Part shown: piece after piece, positions 39,227-48,695 of the stretch | Position numbering within the stretch: the stretch's first letter is position 1 | Layout: each line of letters begins with the position of its first letter | From: Syntrophomonadaceae bacterium | Lineage (GTDB): Bacteria; Bacillota; Syntrophomonadia; Syntrophomonadales; DTU052 | Length of the DNA stretch: 64,000 nt | Reading direction: 5' to 3' | Assembly (NCBI GenBank): GCA_012729505.1 | Contig: JAAYDA010000005.1 | Location: 1 to 64,000, forward strand | Program-made: the position numbers and the translations under genes | Notes under the pieces: model-generated | What the model was told of the DNA's origin: nothing | The model's input: the letters and a program-made list of their open reading frames with translations, nothing else | The model's database searches: none

Positions 39227-40021
39227 TCAATCGTCAGTCTGCTGGAAATGGTCGATGTAGTCCCGGTAAGTGTGGCGGTATTTATCGATCAGTCCATAGT
39301 CAGTGAGATCAAAATGAATAGGAGTTACAGAAATAAAGCCGGCACCCACCGCAACAACATCACTGTCCGTTTCCTGATTCTCTTCCACCACTTCCCCCCC
39401 CAACCAATAATAAGTCTGGCCGCGAGGGTCCCTGCGCTCCTGAAAGATATTCTGATATCTTCTTTTCCCTAAACGAGTAATCCTCATCCCTTTAATATCC
39501 GGGCGAGGAACATCAGGCACATTTATATTAATAATTGTCTCACGATCCGGGCCATCCTTTTCTATCTGTCGGCAAACCGCCCGGGTGAACCTGGCGGCAA
39601 AAGAATAATCTAAGTCTCTCCGGTGTGAAGTCAAAGACACCGCAACAGAAGCCACCCCCATAATGACTCCCTCCATAGCTGCCGATACCGTTCCCGAATA
39701 TAGAACATCCCACCCCAGATTAGCACCCCGATTAATTCCGGACACTACCAGATCGGGGGGTTCCGGCAGCAAAGCGGCTACGGCCAGCTTGACACAGTCT
39801 GCCGGGGTTCCGTAAACCGCCCAGGCTGCTTTGGCTGACTGAATAAGAGAATCCATTCTTTCAATCAATATTGGTTTATACACAGTGATTCCGTGGCCGG
39901 TGGCACTCCTCTCCCGGTCAGGTGCCACCACATAAACATCTCCCATTTCCGCCAGGGTCTCAGCCAATTGGTGTATCCCCGGAGAGTAAATTCCATCATC
40001 ATTGGTTAATAATATCCGCAT
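39227..40021 (-). CDS. surE: 5'-nucleotidase SurE
   Basis: MRILLTNDDGIYSPGI, SGINRGANLGWDVLYSGTVSAAMEG. Confidence 0.95.
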   Translation of the reverse strand: MRILLTNDDGIYSPGIHQLAETLAEMGDVYVVAPDRERSATGHGITVYKPILIERMDSLIQSAKAAWAVYGTPADCVKLAVAALLPEPPDLVVSGINRGANLGWDVLYSGTVSAAMEGVIMGVASVAVSLTSHRRDLDYSFAARFTRAVCRQIEKDGPDRETIININVPDVPRPDIKGMRITRLGKRRYQNIFQERRDPRGQTYYWLGGEVVEENQETDSDVVAVGAGFISVTPIHFDLTDYGLIDKYRHTYRDYIDHFQQTDD

Positions 40022-40036
40022 TATTTCCTCCTGTGA

Positions 40037-40576
40037 TTAGAACATCCGAATATGTTTGACAGGCCAATAGATCATAAATGCCTCACCCTTCAAATGGTCC
40101 ATGGTCAGCCACCCATTCCAGGCATGGCTGTCAAAGCTTTGATTACGGTTATCCCCCATAACGAACAATGAGTCCTCGGGAACCGTCACCGGTCCAAATT
40201 CGTAATTAGGGGCTTCCGCAATATAAGGTTCTTCCAGCGGCTCACCGTTAATGTAGACTTTACCATCCTTAACCTGAATAATATCCCCCGGAACTCCAAT
40301 AACTCGCTTTATATAATCGTCTTCCTGTCCGATTATATCCGGAGGCTGAAATACTACTATATCTCCGCGTTCAGGTTCAGTAAACCAATAAACAAATTTA
40401 TTTACCATCACCCGGTCCTGAAGCTGTATGGTAGGCAGCATTGATCCGGTGGGAATAATCCGCCCCTCCACCACAAAGGTGCGAAGAATCATGGCCAGGA
40501 TAAAAGCCACTAATACTATACTTAATAATTCCTTAAAAAATCCTTTAATCTCTTTCATCGGCTCCTGCATTCTCAC
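40037..40576 (-). CDS. lepB: signal peptidase I
   Basis: IPTGSMLPTIQLQDRVMVNK, DDYIKRVIGVPGD, MGDNRNQSFDSH. Confidence 0.95.
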   Translation of the reverse strand: MRMQEPMKEIKGFFKELLSIVLVAFILAMILRTFVVEGRIIPTGSMLPTIQLQDRVMVNKFVYWFTEPERGDIVVFQPPDIIGQEDDYIKRVIGVPGDIIQVKDGKVYINGEPLEEPYIAEAPNYEFGPVTVPEDSLFVMGDNRNQSFDSHAWNGWLTMDHLKGEAFMIYWPVKHIRMF

Positions 40577-40752
40577 ACCTCATATATACTGAGGGTCATT
40601 TCCCCAGTTTCACGGTCTTTTGTAAGCCCAAACATCAAATTATTTGCTTTCAAAGTCTTGTTGAGAAAATCAACCGCCTTAATCAGCTCCGGACTGCCGC
40701 CGAAAGTTTTTTTAGCCAGCAATTCCAGCTTTCCGGCTCCTCCAACCCCCAT
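40573..40752 (-). CDS. DUF4264/YpmA family protein
   Basis: KKTFGGSPELIKAVDFLNKTLKANNLMFGLTKD; start taken as MGVGGAGK. Confidence 0.7.
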   Translation of the reverse strand: MGVGGAGKLELLAKKTFGGSPELIKAVDFLNKTLKANNLMFGLTKDRETGEMTLSIYEV

Positions 40753-40815
40753 TTCTCCACCCCTCAATAATTTTTCACACAATTAACCCTCTGGCCGAAT
40801 AATTAACATCATAAC

Positions 40816-41376
40816 CTAATTCTTCCTGATCAAAGCCAGTGCTTCCGCCCGGGATGCGGGATTGGTTTCAAATATTCCCCTTACGGCAGAAGTAATAGTC
40901 ATAGAACCAGGCTTGAGCACTCCCCGCATGGTCATACACATATGCTCGGCCTCGATTACCACCAGAACACCCCATGGCTGCAGCCTCTCATTGATGGTAT
41001 CCGCAATCTGCGTAGTCAGACGCTCCTGAAGCTGCAAACGGTGGGCAAAACCATCTACCACCCGGGCCAGCTTGCTGAGACCGGTAATTCTTCCCCTGCG
41101 GGGTATATATGCCACATGGGCCCTGCCGTAGAACGGTAAAAGATGATGTTCACACAATGAATAGACCGGAATGTCCTTTATCATAACCATCTCATCATGA
41201 GATTCAGTGAACATTACTTCCAGATATTGACCAGGATCCTCCTCCATGCCGTGGAGAATCTCCTGGTACATTCGGGCCATCCGCTCGGGAGTATCCCGCA
41301 GCCCTTCCCGATCCGGGTCTTCGCCAATGGCTTCCAGTATCATTTCTACCGCCCGCGTAATCTTCTCAGTATCCAT
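40816..41376 (-). CDS. folE: GTP cyclohydrolase I
   Basis: [50 protein letters not shown]. Confidence 0.96.
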   Translation of the reverse strand: MDTEKITRAVEMILEAIGEDPDREGLRDTPERMARMYQEILHGMEEDPGQYLEVMFTESHDEMVMIKDIPVYSLCEHHLLPFYGRAHVAYIPRRGRITGLSKLARVVDGFAHRLQLQERLTTQIADTINERLQPWGVLVVIEAEHMCMTMRGVLKPGSMTITSAVRGIFETNPASRAEALALIRKN

Positions 41377-41507
41377 CTGCTTCTCATCCCTTTTATCACC
41401 ATTATCATCCCATTTTGGCTAATCTAAATTCTATCACTTTATCTAACCAAGGCAAATTATGCCGGTAAAGAATTTTTCCAATCTAAATATATTCAACCCA
41501 GGAAGGA

Positions 41508-42185
41508 CTAACTCTCCGGATCATCGACCCAAAAGTCTTTCTCCACCCGTAACGCCACACTCTCTCCATTTCGAATTTCAACATGATATGATCTGGACCC
41601 TGCTTCGGCCAGGTGCTGATTATGGGTCACCATAATCACTTGGCGGCCAAATGAACTGCAGACTGCATTCAAGAACTCCGCTACCTGAAGAACGTGTTGT
41701 TCGGAGACGTGTTTACCCGGTTCGTCCAGAATCAGGGGACCAGCCATAGAAGGACGGCTGTTTTCCAGCAACGCCACTCGCAGAGCCAGGGAGATCACAT
41801 CCACAACCCCGCCTCCCCTGGACTCCCGGGGATCGTTTTTCACTTCCAGATCGCCTCCATAGGTGGAAGACACCTGGAATTCTGCCTCCGATCTTTCACC
41901 ACGTTCCTCATACTCGATATGAAAAGCGTGATCGGCCTGAAACACCAAAGTTAACGCACTGGTTACCAATCTTTCCAGGGAATCCTTCGATTCCTGCCGG
42001 GCGTATTCCCCCGCCATACCGAAAAGGCGAACAACCTGGCGCAGATTATCGGCCTGCCCCCGAAGCCGGTTGACTCGGGACTCTTTCAGACGCTTCTGTT
42101 CTTCCAGACTTTCCAATTGCCCCCGGCGTCGGTTGATACTGTCCCGAAACAATGCAATACCATCATTTAATGCTGTGTAACCCAA
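41508..42185 (-). CDS. C-terminal half of a split SbcC/Rad50-like ATPase
   Basis: Signature-like SRGGGVVDVISLALRVALLE and Walker B PLILDEPGKHVSEQH; TTG start immediately after the upstream ORF stop. Confidence 0.7.
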   Translation of the reverse strand: MGYTALNDGIALFRDSINRRRGQLESLEEQKRLKESRVNRLRGQADNLRQVVRLFGMAGEYARQESKDSLERLVTSALTLVFQADHAFHIEYEERGERSEAEFQVSSTYGGDLEVKNDPRESRGGGVVDVISLALRVALLENSRPSMAGPLILDEPGKHVSEQHVLQVAEFLNAVCSSFGRQVIMVTHNQHLAEAGSRSYHVEIRNGESVALRVEKDFWVDDPES

Positions 42186-42186
42186 T

Positions 42187-42450
42187 TTACCAGCCCGCCT
42201 TTTTAAGGTATTCCTCCGGAATGAGCTCCTCAATTTTTTTAATTAAAGCATCAATTTCATCCCTGACCTGTCGAATGCGAGTCTCCAGCTCTTCCGGTTG
42301 ACAGCCCATTTCCTCTATTCTTTCATTGATAGCAGCCAAATCCTTCTGTAAAACATCATAGCGCGCCAGTGCTTGGGCCCGGTCATCGCGAGCCTCCTGC
42401 AAGGCCTTCTCCAGCTTCTTAATTCTCTGATCATATGACTCCTTTTCCAA
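42187..42450 (-). CDS. small coiled-coil protein between the two SbcC-like halves
   Basis: 87 aa, heptad-rich; abuts the ORFs on both sides. Confidence 0.65.
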   Translation of the reverse strand: MEKESYDQRIKKLEKALQEARDDRAQALARYDVLQKDLAAINERIEEMGCQPEELETRIRQVRDEIDALIKKIEELIPEEYLKKAGW

Positions 42451-42465
42451 ACCGGCACCTCCCTG

Positions 42466-43809
42466 TTAAAATGCCTCCCGGCGAATCCGCTCCACAATAT
42501 CCCGGTCTATTTCTGTAAAACAGGTAGGACACCGGCCCGCCTGCTGTAATGCATCGCCAAATTGCCTGGCCGCCTCATCAACCCGGGCCCGTTTCTCTCC
42601 CAACCGCACCTGAGCGGCCTCCAGATCCCGGGTTAAGCTTTGCCGGCTTTGAAAAGCCGATGTGTATATGGTTTGGCGTTCCTTAAGGTTATTGGTTTTC
42701 TCCAGCATTTCTTCAGCCTTTCCTAAAGCTTCCAGAGCTTGCAAAACCGCAATGGATTCTGACCAATCCTTTTGCTTCGATTTTCTCTCCTGCTCCATCC
42801 CCTTTATAAGCCTAAGGTTCGTCTGCAATTCAAATCCTTCTTGCCGAAGATCACGAACTTCACTCAAATAATCAGCTACAGCTCCAATTCCGGTCGTATT
42901 GTCGATTATCTTATTACAAACCGCAATCTTTTGCATATTATCTTTTCGTTCCAGGCCTAATTCCTGTAAATATTGAAGCTCTTTCAACTGCTGACGGATA
43001 ACCTGCTGATAACCGGCAACAACTTCATCTACCTTCTCCAGCCTGTCCATGGTAGTCTCTACTTCCGCCAGTTCCTGATCCGTCTGTTTCAACCGGGCCA
43101 GCAGAGCCTCCAGAGTATGCAGTTCCTCCTCCCGAGCCTTCAAGGTAACCAGTAAGCTTTCCAGCTGCTGCAGACGGATAATTTGGTCCTCCAAATCGTC
43201 ATACTCGGCCAGTTGTTCATCTAAAGCTGCAATATCTTCGTTTAAGCGATTTATCTCCTGGGATGCCTGACTAACATCCCGCAGTGCTTCCCGTTGGGCC
43301 GCATCAATAATATGCAGATTGGCCATCCGCCCCAAGATTTTGGAACGTGTTCCACCAGATTCCTCCAACAAGAATGGGGCCTCCAATTGGCCGGCCAGAT
43401 TAATCTCCACAGACCGGTCCCGGTCAATAACCAGCTTCTCCATACCCAAAGCCTGCCGAACCTCCAGGGGAACCTCTTTGTTGAACCGTTCAAAGACCAA
43501 CGGCTCTTGTCCCTCTATTTCCAGATGATATCGGTTAATACGAGCACTATCATCCCGAATTCTTTCGACCACCACCCCGTTACTCATTTCCATCCGCACC
43601 TGACAGCGAGTTTCTCCTGATCTTATAAATCCGCTTCCCCGGGGCTCATTATAAATCAACCAGCGCATAGCCCGGATAATAGCAGATTTGCCTTGATCGG
43701 AAGGACCCACAATAATATTCAGACCTGGATCAAATTCGAAATCTGTTTCGCGATGAGATTGAAAATTTCGCAGGCGCAGTTTTTTTATGTAAACCTTCGT
43801 ATTATCCAC
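42466..43809 (-). CDS. N-terminal half of a split SbcC/Rad50-like ATPase, ending just after a CxxC half-hook
   Basis: Walker A VGPSDQGKSAIIRAM, long coiled coil, C-terminal AGRCPTCFTEIDRDIVERIRREAF; start taken as GTG (VDNTKVYIKK). Confidence 0.75.
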   Translation of the reverse strand: MDNTKVYIKKLRLRNFQSHRETDFEFDPGLNIIVGPSDQGKSAIIRAMRWLIYNEPRGSGFIRSGETRCQVRMEMSNGVVVERIRDDSARINRYHLEIEGQEPLVFERFNKEVPLEVRQALGMEKLVIDRDRSVEINLAGQLEAPFLLEESGGTRSKILGRMANLHIIDAAQREALRDVSQASQEINRLNEDIAALDEQLAEYDDLEDQIIRLQQLESLLVTLKAREEELHTLEALLARLKQTDQELAEVETTMDRLEKVDEVVAGYQQVIRQQLKELQYLQELGLERKDNMQKIAVCNKIIDNTTGIGAVADYLSEVRDLRQEGFELQTNLRLIKGMEQERKSKQKDWSESIAVLQALEALGKAEEMLEKTNNLKERQTIYTSAFQSRQSLTRDLEAAQVRLGEKRARVDEAARQFGDALQQAGRCPTCFTEIDRDIVERIRREAF

Positions 43810-44785
43810 TCGATACCCCCAAAGCCTCTTCAGCCCAGGCAATTCTTCGCAAGGCCTCGCGGCGCACATCCTCTTCGATGTTCTGAAGCTGTGCCACATC
43901 ATTTATTATCTGAGCCGCATCCCAGCGTCTCAGCTGGGTGGCTTCCCGCACTTCCCGGGTAAACCTGTCCAGAGCCATGAGCCGCATTTCCATGTCCTCC
44001 GCCTTAGTTCGGTCCAGAACCTCATCCCCCGGACCGGCAGAGCACAGAGGAATAAGCCGGCACGACACCCCTCCCCCTGACAAATCAATCAAAGCCACCT
44101 TAACCTGCCTTTCCATTTCACGAACATGGTTGCTCAGCCTCACCAGAGCCCCCGGATTAATGAAATGGCTGACCCCCCGTTCAATTGCTCCAAATCCCAG
44201 GTGGTAGTGGCCTGCCAGGACCAGCTCCGCCCCAGTTTCCAAAACATCATCGATTAAAGTATGATCTCCGGGTATCTCCTGCTTATCGAACAGCATACCG
44301 TGAATCATATGTATAGTAATATCACTTTCCCGGTCTTTCTCCAATACGTAATCCAGATGACGGGGTCGTCGATCCATATCCAGATGATAAGAGCTCCCCT
44401 TAAGGAAGGCTCTTATCCCCCCGGCTTCAAGACGGACTGAGCCAGGCTCTGTCAAGAGATTCAGAATACCCATCCGGCCAATAAAGCCCAGAACCGAACG
44501 GGACAAGGAAGCAATATTGCCTCCATACATATCATGATTACCCGCAATCACATATAGAGGAGCCTGGAGTTTTTGCAAAACCTGCAAATAATCTGCCACC
44601 ACTGACAAAGCCGGATTGGGAGTATCAAAAAAATCTCCCCCATGCAAAACGAAATCAACCCTATGATCATTGGCCAGATTGACCACTTCGGTCAATTTGG
44701 CCATCAACGTTTTGCTCAGAATATCCTTGCGGTTAACCGGGGAGCTTCCCCGCAAATGACTATCCGTAAAAAATAGCAGCTTCAC
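43802..44785 (-). CDS. SbcD/Mre11-like metallophosphoesterase
   Basis: MKLLFFTDSHL, HGGDFFDTPN, AGNHDMYGG, AGHYHLGFG. Confidence 0.85.
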   Translation of the reverse strand: MKLLFFTDSHLRGSSPVNRKDILSKTLMAKLTEVVNLANDHRVDFVLHGGDFFDTPNPALSVVADYLQVLQKLQAPLYVIAGNHDMYGGNIASLSRSVLGFIGRMGILNLLTEPGSVRLEAGGIRAFLKGSSYHLDMDRRPRHLDYVLEKDRESDITIHMIHGMLFDKQEIPGDHTLIDDVLETGAELVLAGHYHLGFGAIERGVSHFINPGALVRLSNHVREMERQVKVALIDLSGGGVSCRLIPLCSAGPGDEVLDRTKAEDMEMRLMALDRFTREVREATQLRRWDAAQIINDVAQLQNIEEDVRREALRRIAWAEEALGVSSG

Positions 44786-44893
44786 CTTGACGCACCTTCA
44801 TTCTTCGTTGTTCGTCAATAAACAGATATTCTCCATACCCGCATATAAAAACCTTCAGACCTCAATAATTTCATCCAGACTGTACTAAAGGAG

Positions 44894-44924
44894 TAAGGCG
44901 TGAGGCGTGAGGCGTGAGGCGAGA
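44894..44924. repeat. heptamer array (GGCGTGA units)
   Basis: gtaaggcgtgaggcgtgaggcgtgaggcgaga, read directly. Confidence 0.8.
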
Positions 44925-45160
44925 CGAAGTCCGGGCACGAAGTGAATTTCAACGTGTGACCATTGGAATGAAGGCCGAGCAAGCTCCTGTGAAGGTGAGG
45001 ACGTAGAGCAGCCGAGGGACAGGAGGTCCCGAGTCCGCCTCCTGAGCCATGGAGGGCGAATTGGCGGTGTGCTGCTCGGAGGCCGAACCTGAGCAGTTGA
45101 GATTGCCGTCCTGAATTCCGGGAGCAAGTGGAATTCACCCTGACACCGCAATTAGCACCA
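44925..45160. other. hairpin-rich intergenic segment, candidate structured RNA or mobile-element remnant
   Basis: several perfect stems, e.g. TGAATTCC-N10-GGAATTCA and GGGAC-AGGAG-GTCCC; only overlapping implausible ORFs. Confidence 0.45.
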
Positions 45161-45163
45161 GGC

Positions 45164-45622
45164 TTATTTTAGCAAGACCCGGGTCCCCACCGCCAATAAC
45201 ACGACCCCCAGCAGATCCACCCAGCGAAAAGGCACTTTCTCAACCCCCATCAGACCAAACCTGTCAATTAAGACCGCCGTTAAAATCTGAGCAAATATTA
45301 TTCCCGTTGTGGCATTGCCAACACCGATCTTGGGCATACTCTTTACCACGCCAAAAATAATGAGGACATTTAGAATTCCTCCCGCGTAAACATACCAGGG
45401 TGCCTGGTTGACCTTGGCCAATCCCTGAAAGCCGACTCCGGCGCAAATAATTACTGCTGCAACAGTAATCAGCCCCACAACATGTACTACCAGAGTAGAC
45501 TCCCAAAGGCCAATGACTTTTCCCAGCACCGAATTCATCGTCCCCTGAATTGCCATGGCTGCTCCTGCCACCATAGCAATTAGCAGATAACTCCACTGCA
45601 AACAATCAACCCCTATGCGCAA
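45164..45622 (-). CDS. DMT-type transporter (YdcZ/DUF606 family)
   Basis: QGTMNSVLGKVIGLWESTLVVHVVG, four or more TM segments. Confidence 0.8.
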   Translation of the reverse strand: MRIGVDCLQWSYLLIAMVAGAAMAIQGTMNSVLGKVIGLWESTLVVHVVGLITVAAVIICAGVGFQGLAKVNQAPWYVYAGGILNVLIIFGVVKSMPKIGVGNATTGIIFAQILTAVLIDRFGLMGVEKVPFRWVDLLGVVLLAVGTRVLLK

Positions 45623-45737
45623 TATACCTTAGTGTTGCTTCGTGATGACTCCTTTATTCACCCCGGAAGCCCCCCGCCAATTGCTCACCAAGGGTACGGC
45701 GCATCTGAAATACTGTCTTTCGGCAGTCAGCGTCCTT

Positions 45738-46457
45738 CTAACGAAAACCCAACGTAGCAACCAGAATAACCAGGACTCCTAATAGTCCCCCCCAATAACG
45801 CCAAGTTGAGCCGGTCATCCTGGCTTCAGGCCACAACTGAAAAATGACCAAATACAACATAACTCCACTGGCCAACCCCATAAAAACCCCGAAGTAGTGA
45901 GGCAGAACTGATACCGCTAATTTGCCCAGCAAAAAACCCAGGGGAGTCACGGCACCCACTGCCAAAACCTGAAGAGCAATGCGCATTTTGCTAATGCCGC
46001 CCATTATCAAAGGTGCGGCAATAGCCATGCCCTCAGGGATATTATGTATACCAATGCCCAGAGCTATGGCCGCTGCCGTCCGGGTGCTCACTTCATGCCC
46101 CAGAGATATTGCCATTCCTTCGGGAAGGTCGTGTAAGGCTATCCCCAGCATGATCATGTATCCGATCTTGGCCATTCGGGCCCCTCCCGATGGCCCGGAC
46201 TTATTAATAATGTTGTTAAACAGCGCAATTATCACCGCTCCACCCATAGCTCCAAGGAGAAAGCCCCCTCTGCCTCCCATGACAAATACCGAAGGTATCA
46301 AATCAAAAACCACCACCGCCAGCATTACTCCCGCCGCCAGACCCAAAAAGAAGGACAATTCTTTATTTCTCATCCGAACCCGCCAGAACACCAGGAGGGC
46401 CCCTAAAAAAGTGGCAACACCAGCCGCAACACTAAAACCGAATTCATTAACCGGCAT
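45738..46457 (-). CDS. ZIP family metal transporter
   Basis: GIALHDLPEGMAISLG and GIGIHNIPEGMAIAAP motifs. Confidence 0.92.
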   Translation of the reverse strand: MPVNEFGFSVAAGVATFLGALLVFWRVRMRNKELSFFLGLAAGVMLAVVVFDLIPSVFVMGGRGGFLLGAMGGAVIIALFNNIINKSGPSGGARMAKIGYMIMLGIALHDLPEGMAISLGHEVSTRTAAAIALGIGIHNIPEGMAIAAPLIMGGISKMRIALQVLAVGAVTPLGFLLGKLAVSVLPHYFGVFMGLASGVMLYLVIFQLWPEARMTGSTWRYWGGLLGVLVILVATLGFR

Positions 46458-46651
46458 AACAAAACCCGCCTCAGCTTTTTTTAAAACCTATGGCAGGCTA
46501 TGCAATCTAATGAATTTGATTCACTGTTTAAGAAAGTTTACTAATTTGGTGGGGATGTTTTGCAGAAGATAATATATACTGATAATGTATTGAAACATCT
46601 TTTGCCTTGGTTAAGCTAAATCTGCTTTGCCCGTTGAAAGGAGAGGATTTT

Positions 46652-47080
46652 TTGGGGAAACAAGCTAAGATTGCCGTCTACCTCATAATCGGAATAGTAT
46701 TAATCGCTTCGGCATTTTCTGATAAAACATCCAAATCGCCGGAGGACCAGTCACCCAATATCGCCACCAGCATCCAGGCCTTTGAAGAAGCCAGAGATAA
46801 CAATGAAAGCATCTGGCTCCTGTTTCGTTCCGAGACTTGTCAGCCCTGTGCTGAAATGATGAAAACATTTAACAAAATTGCTCCCGACTATCAGGGAAAG
46901 GTTAGTTTTATCGCTATAGATGTGGATGACGACGACAATATAGAATTAGTGAGAGAGTGGAAAATCCAGTATGTGCCTTCCAGCTTTATTTTGGATGCCG
47001 AAGGAAATGTAAGTTATGAATACATAGGAATCATTCCCGCCGACGATCTGAAAAATGAACTGGATAAGGTGGTGGAATAG
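46652..47080 (+). CDS. thioredoxin-family protein with N-terminal membrane anchor
   Basis: FRSETCQPCAEMMKTFNKIA (CxxC); AAAGGAGAGG RBS before TTG start. Confidence 0.85.
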   Translation: MGKQAKIAVYLIIGIVLIASAFSDKTSKSPEDQSPNIATSIQAFEEARDNNESIWLLFRSETCQPCAEMMKTFNKIAPDYQGKVSFIAIDVDDDDNIELVREWKIQYVPSSFILDAEGNVSYEYIGIIPADDLKNELDKVVE

Positions 47081-47768
47081 GTTGGAAGCCTGGATAAGCC
47101 AAGTTGCTCCCCAATTTTTGAGCAGCTTCTCCCTTCTGGGATATGGATTAGTATTCCTGGCCGGAATCGTCACCAGCATCGGACCCTGCAACCTGAGTAT
47201 GGTTCCCATCATCATTGGGTATGTGGGCGGCACAGAGGCTGGTCGCAGCAAAAGCCTGGCACTTTCGGTCACCTTCACCCTGGGTACTGCTACCACCTTC
47301 ATGCTGCTGGGGCTTATTATTGCGGCAGCAGGGGGAATATTCGGCACCAGTAAGAGTATCCTTTATTACATCGTGGCCGCAGTCTGCGTGGCTTTAGGCT
47401 TGAATCTGCTTGGATTCCTCAAGCTGAATATAAGTTTTGGCGGAAACTTGCTGAGCCGGATCCGGGAAGCTAAAGGCCCGGCAGGCAGTTATCTCCTGGG
47501 ATTGGTTATGGGCCTGGTAGGATCACAGTGTGGAACCCCTGTATTACTGGTTATTCTTTCCCTGGCTATGGCCAGCGGACAATGGCTCTATGGCGCCACC
47601 CTCCTGTTCATATATGCCTTGGGGCGAGGCATTCCCATCATCATAGTCGGCACCTTTACCGGGCTGGTAACCCGCATGGATACCTTTGCCAGGTGGAACA
47701 TGATTCTGGAAAAAGTGGCAGGAGTAATCATAATAGCCGTTGGCGCCTATTATGCGTATATCGCCTGA
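47055..47768 (+). CDS. ccdA: cytochrome c biogenesis protein CcdA
   Basis: GIVTSIGPCNLSM and GLVGSQCGTPVLLVILSLA cysteines; six TM segments. Confidence 0.9.
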   Translation: MNWIRWWNRLEAWISQVAPQFLSSFSLLGYGLVFLAGIVTSIGPCNLSMVPIIIGYVGGTEAGRSKSLALSVTFTLGTATTFMLLGLIIAAAGGIFGTSKSILYYIVAAVCVALGLNLLGFLKLNISFGGNLLSRIREAKGPAGSYLLGLVMGLVGSQCGTPVLLVILSLAMASGQWLYGATLLFIYALGRGIPIIIVGTFTGLVTRMDTFARWNMILEKVAGVIIIAVGAYYAYIA

Positions 47769-47889
47769 TGTCCATACAGGAATTATCTATCATAAATATA
47801 CCTTCCCACATCCCGACAATATACCCAATTGCCTGTCTGCTATCATGAAGCAATAATCTTCGGCATATGGTTAGCAAGGAGGTGTTGTA

Positions 47890-48258
47890 ATGGTTCTTAA
47901 GATGATAAAAGGAGTCAGCGGCCCATTTCTGGCACTTTTATTTGCACTGACTCTGGGTACGGTATTTGCTTTCATTGTCTACTATAGCCGTCTGCCGGAA
48001 ACCATCTTGTCACCTTTAGCCGATTTTACCCTGCTGGTCAGTGTGTTCGGAGGCGGTTGGTATAGTGCCGCTAAATACGGTAATCGGGGCCTTCTCCGCG
48101 GCGCCATGGTAGGTCTTTCAGTATTCATTGTTGTGCTGGGCCTGACTCTGATAATAAACAAATCACTGATAACCTGGTCAGGGTTAGGAAAAGATCTGTT
48201 ATTTGCGCTGGTGGCCGGTGGTCTGGGGGGTGTGCTGGGAGTCGGAATGTCCCGTTAA
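47890..48258 (+). CDS. TIGR04086-like four-TM membrane protein
   Basis: GGWYSAAKYGNRGLLRGAMVG; RBS aaggaggtg. Confidence 0.65.
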   Translation: MVLKMIKGVSGPFLALLFALTLGTVFAFIVYYSRLPETILSPLADFTLLVSVFGGGWYSAAKYGNRGLLRGAMVGLSVFIVVLGLTLIINKSLITWSGLGKDLLFALVAGGLGGVLGVGMSR

Positions 48259-48293
48259 ATCATCTGCCACCAGAGAATCGGATTTCACTGCCT

Positions 48294-48389
48294 TCAGACC
48301 GGGAAAGACCAATGACCGAGCAGCCACATGCACAGTCCGGCAATAATAAAGACAAGCCCTGCAATCATATTAAAGGAAGGTCTGATCAT
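48294..48389 (-). CDS. 31-aa single-TM small protein (not in supplied ORF track)
   Basis: MIRPSFNMIAGLVFIIAGLCMWLLGHWSFPV with RBS gaggagaggg-N-ATG. Confidence 0.5.
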   Translation of the reverse strand: MIRPSFNMIAGLVFIIAGLCMWLLGHWSFPV

Positions 48390-48405
48390 TACTTCCCTCT
48401 CCTCA

Positions 48406-48434
48406 TAAAAAAGGAGTAGACCTCACTACTCCTT
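48406..48434 (-). terminator. intrinsic terminator
   Basis: minus strand AAGGAGTAGTGAGGTCTACTCCTTTTTT. Confidence 0.8.
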
Positions 48435-48439
48435 ACCCG

Positions 48440-48573
48440 ATAAAGTAAGACTTGATTCAGGTGGAGTTTTGACTCCATCTGAATCTTAGTCGCACGGATC
48501 CAGGGACTTAACTGCCCTTAGACACCCGCCGCCTATAGAGGAGGGGATCTTAGGGCAGATTAGTCATCGGATA
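48440..48573. repeat. 134-bp structured repeat, copy C
   Basis: same element as 34881-35014 and 36212-36345, more degenerate inner hairpin. Confidence 0.9.
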
Positions 48574-48695
48574 AATTTAAGCAAAAGCCTGCGAATAAAC
48601 GAGGGAACCCGAAAATAATAGACTTTAATTTCGTTCACACTCCCCTTTGACTTTTGCTATATTATATTGCACCCGGTTGTAAAAGGTTCATAAGT

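Noticed and set aside
44815-45151. Minus-strand ORFs of 107 and 88 aa
   Set aside because: Overlapping frames through a repeat and hairpin-rich intergenic segment; composition is not protein-like.
45625-45735. Leader of the DMT transporter gene with a CTGCCGAAAGACAG hairpin, considered as a riboswitch
   Set aside because: I could not match it to guanidine, c-di-GMP, ZTP or other consensus layouts I know; an Rfam scan would settle it.
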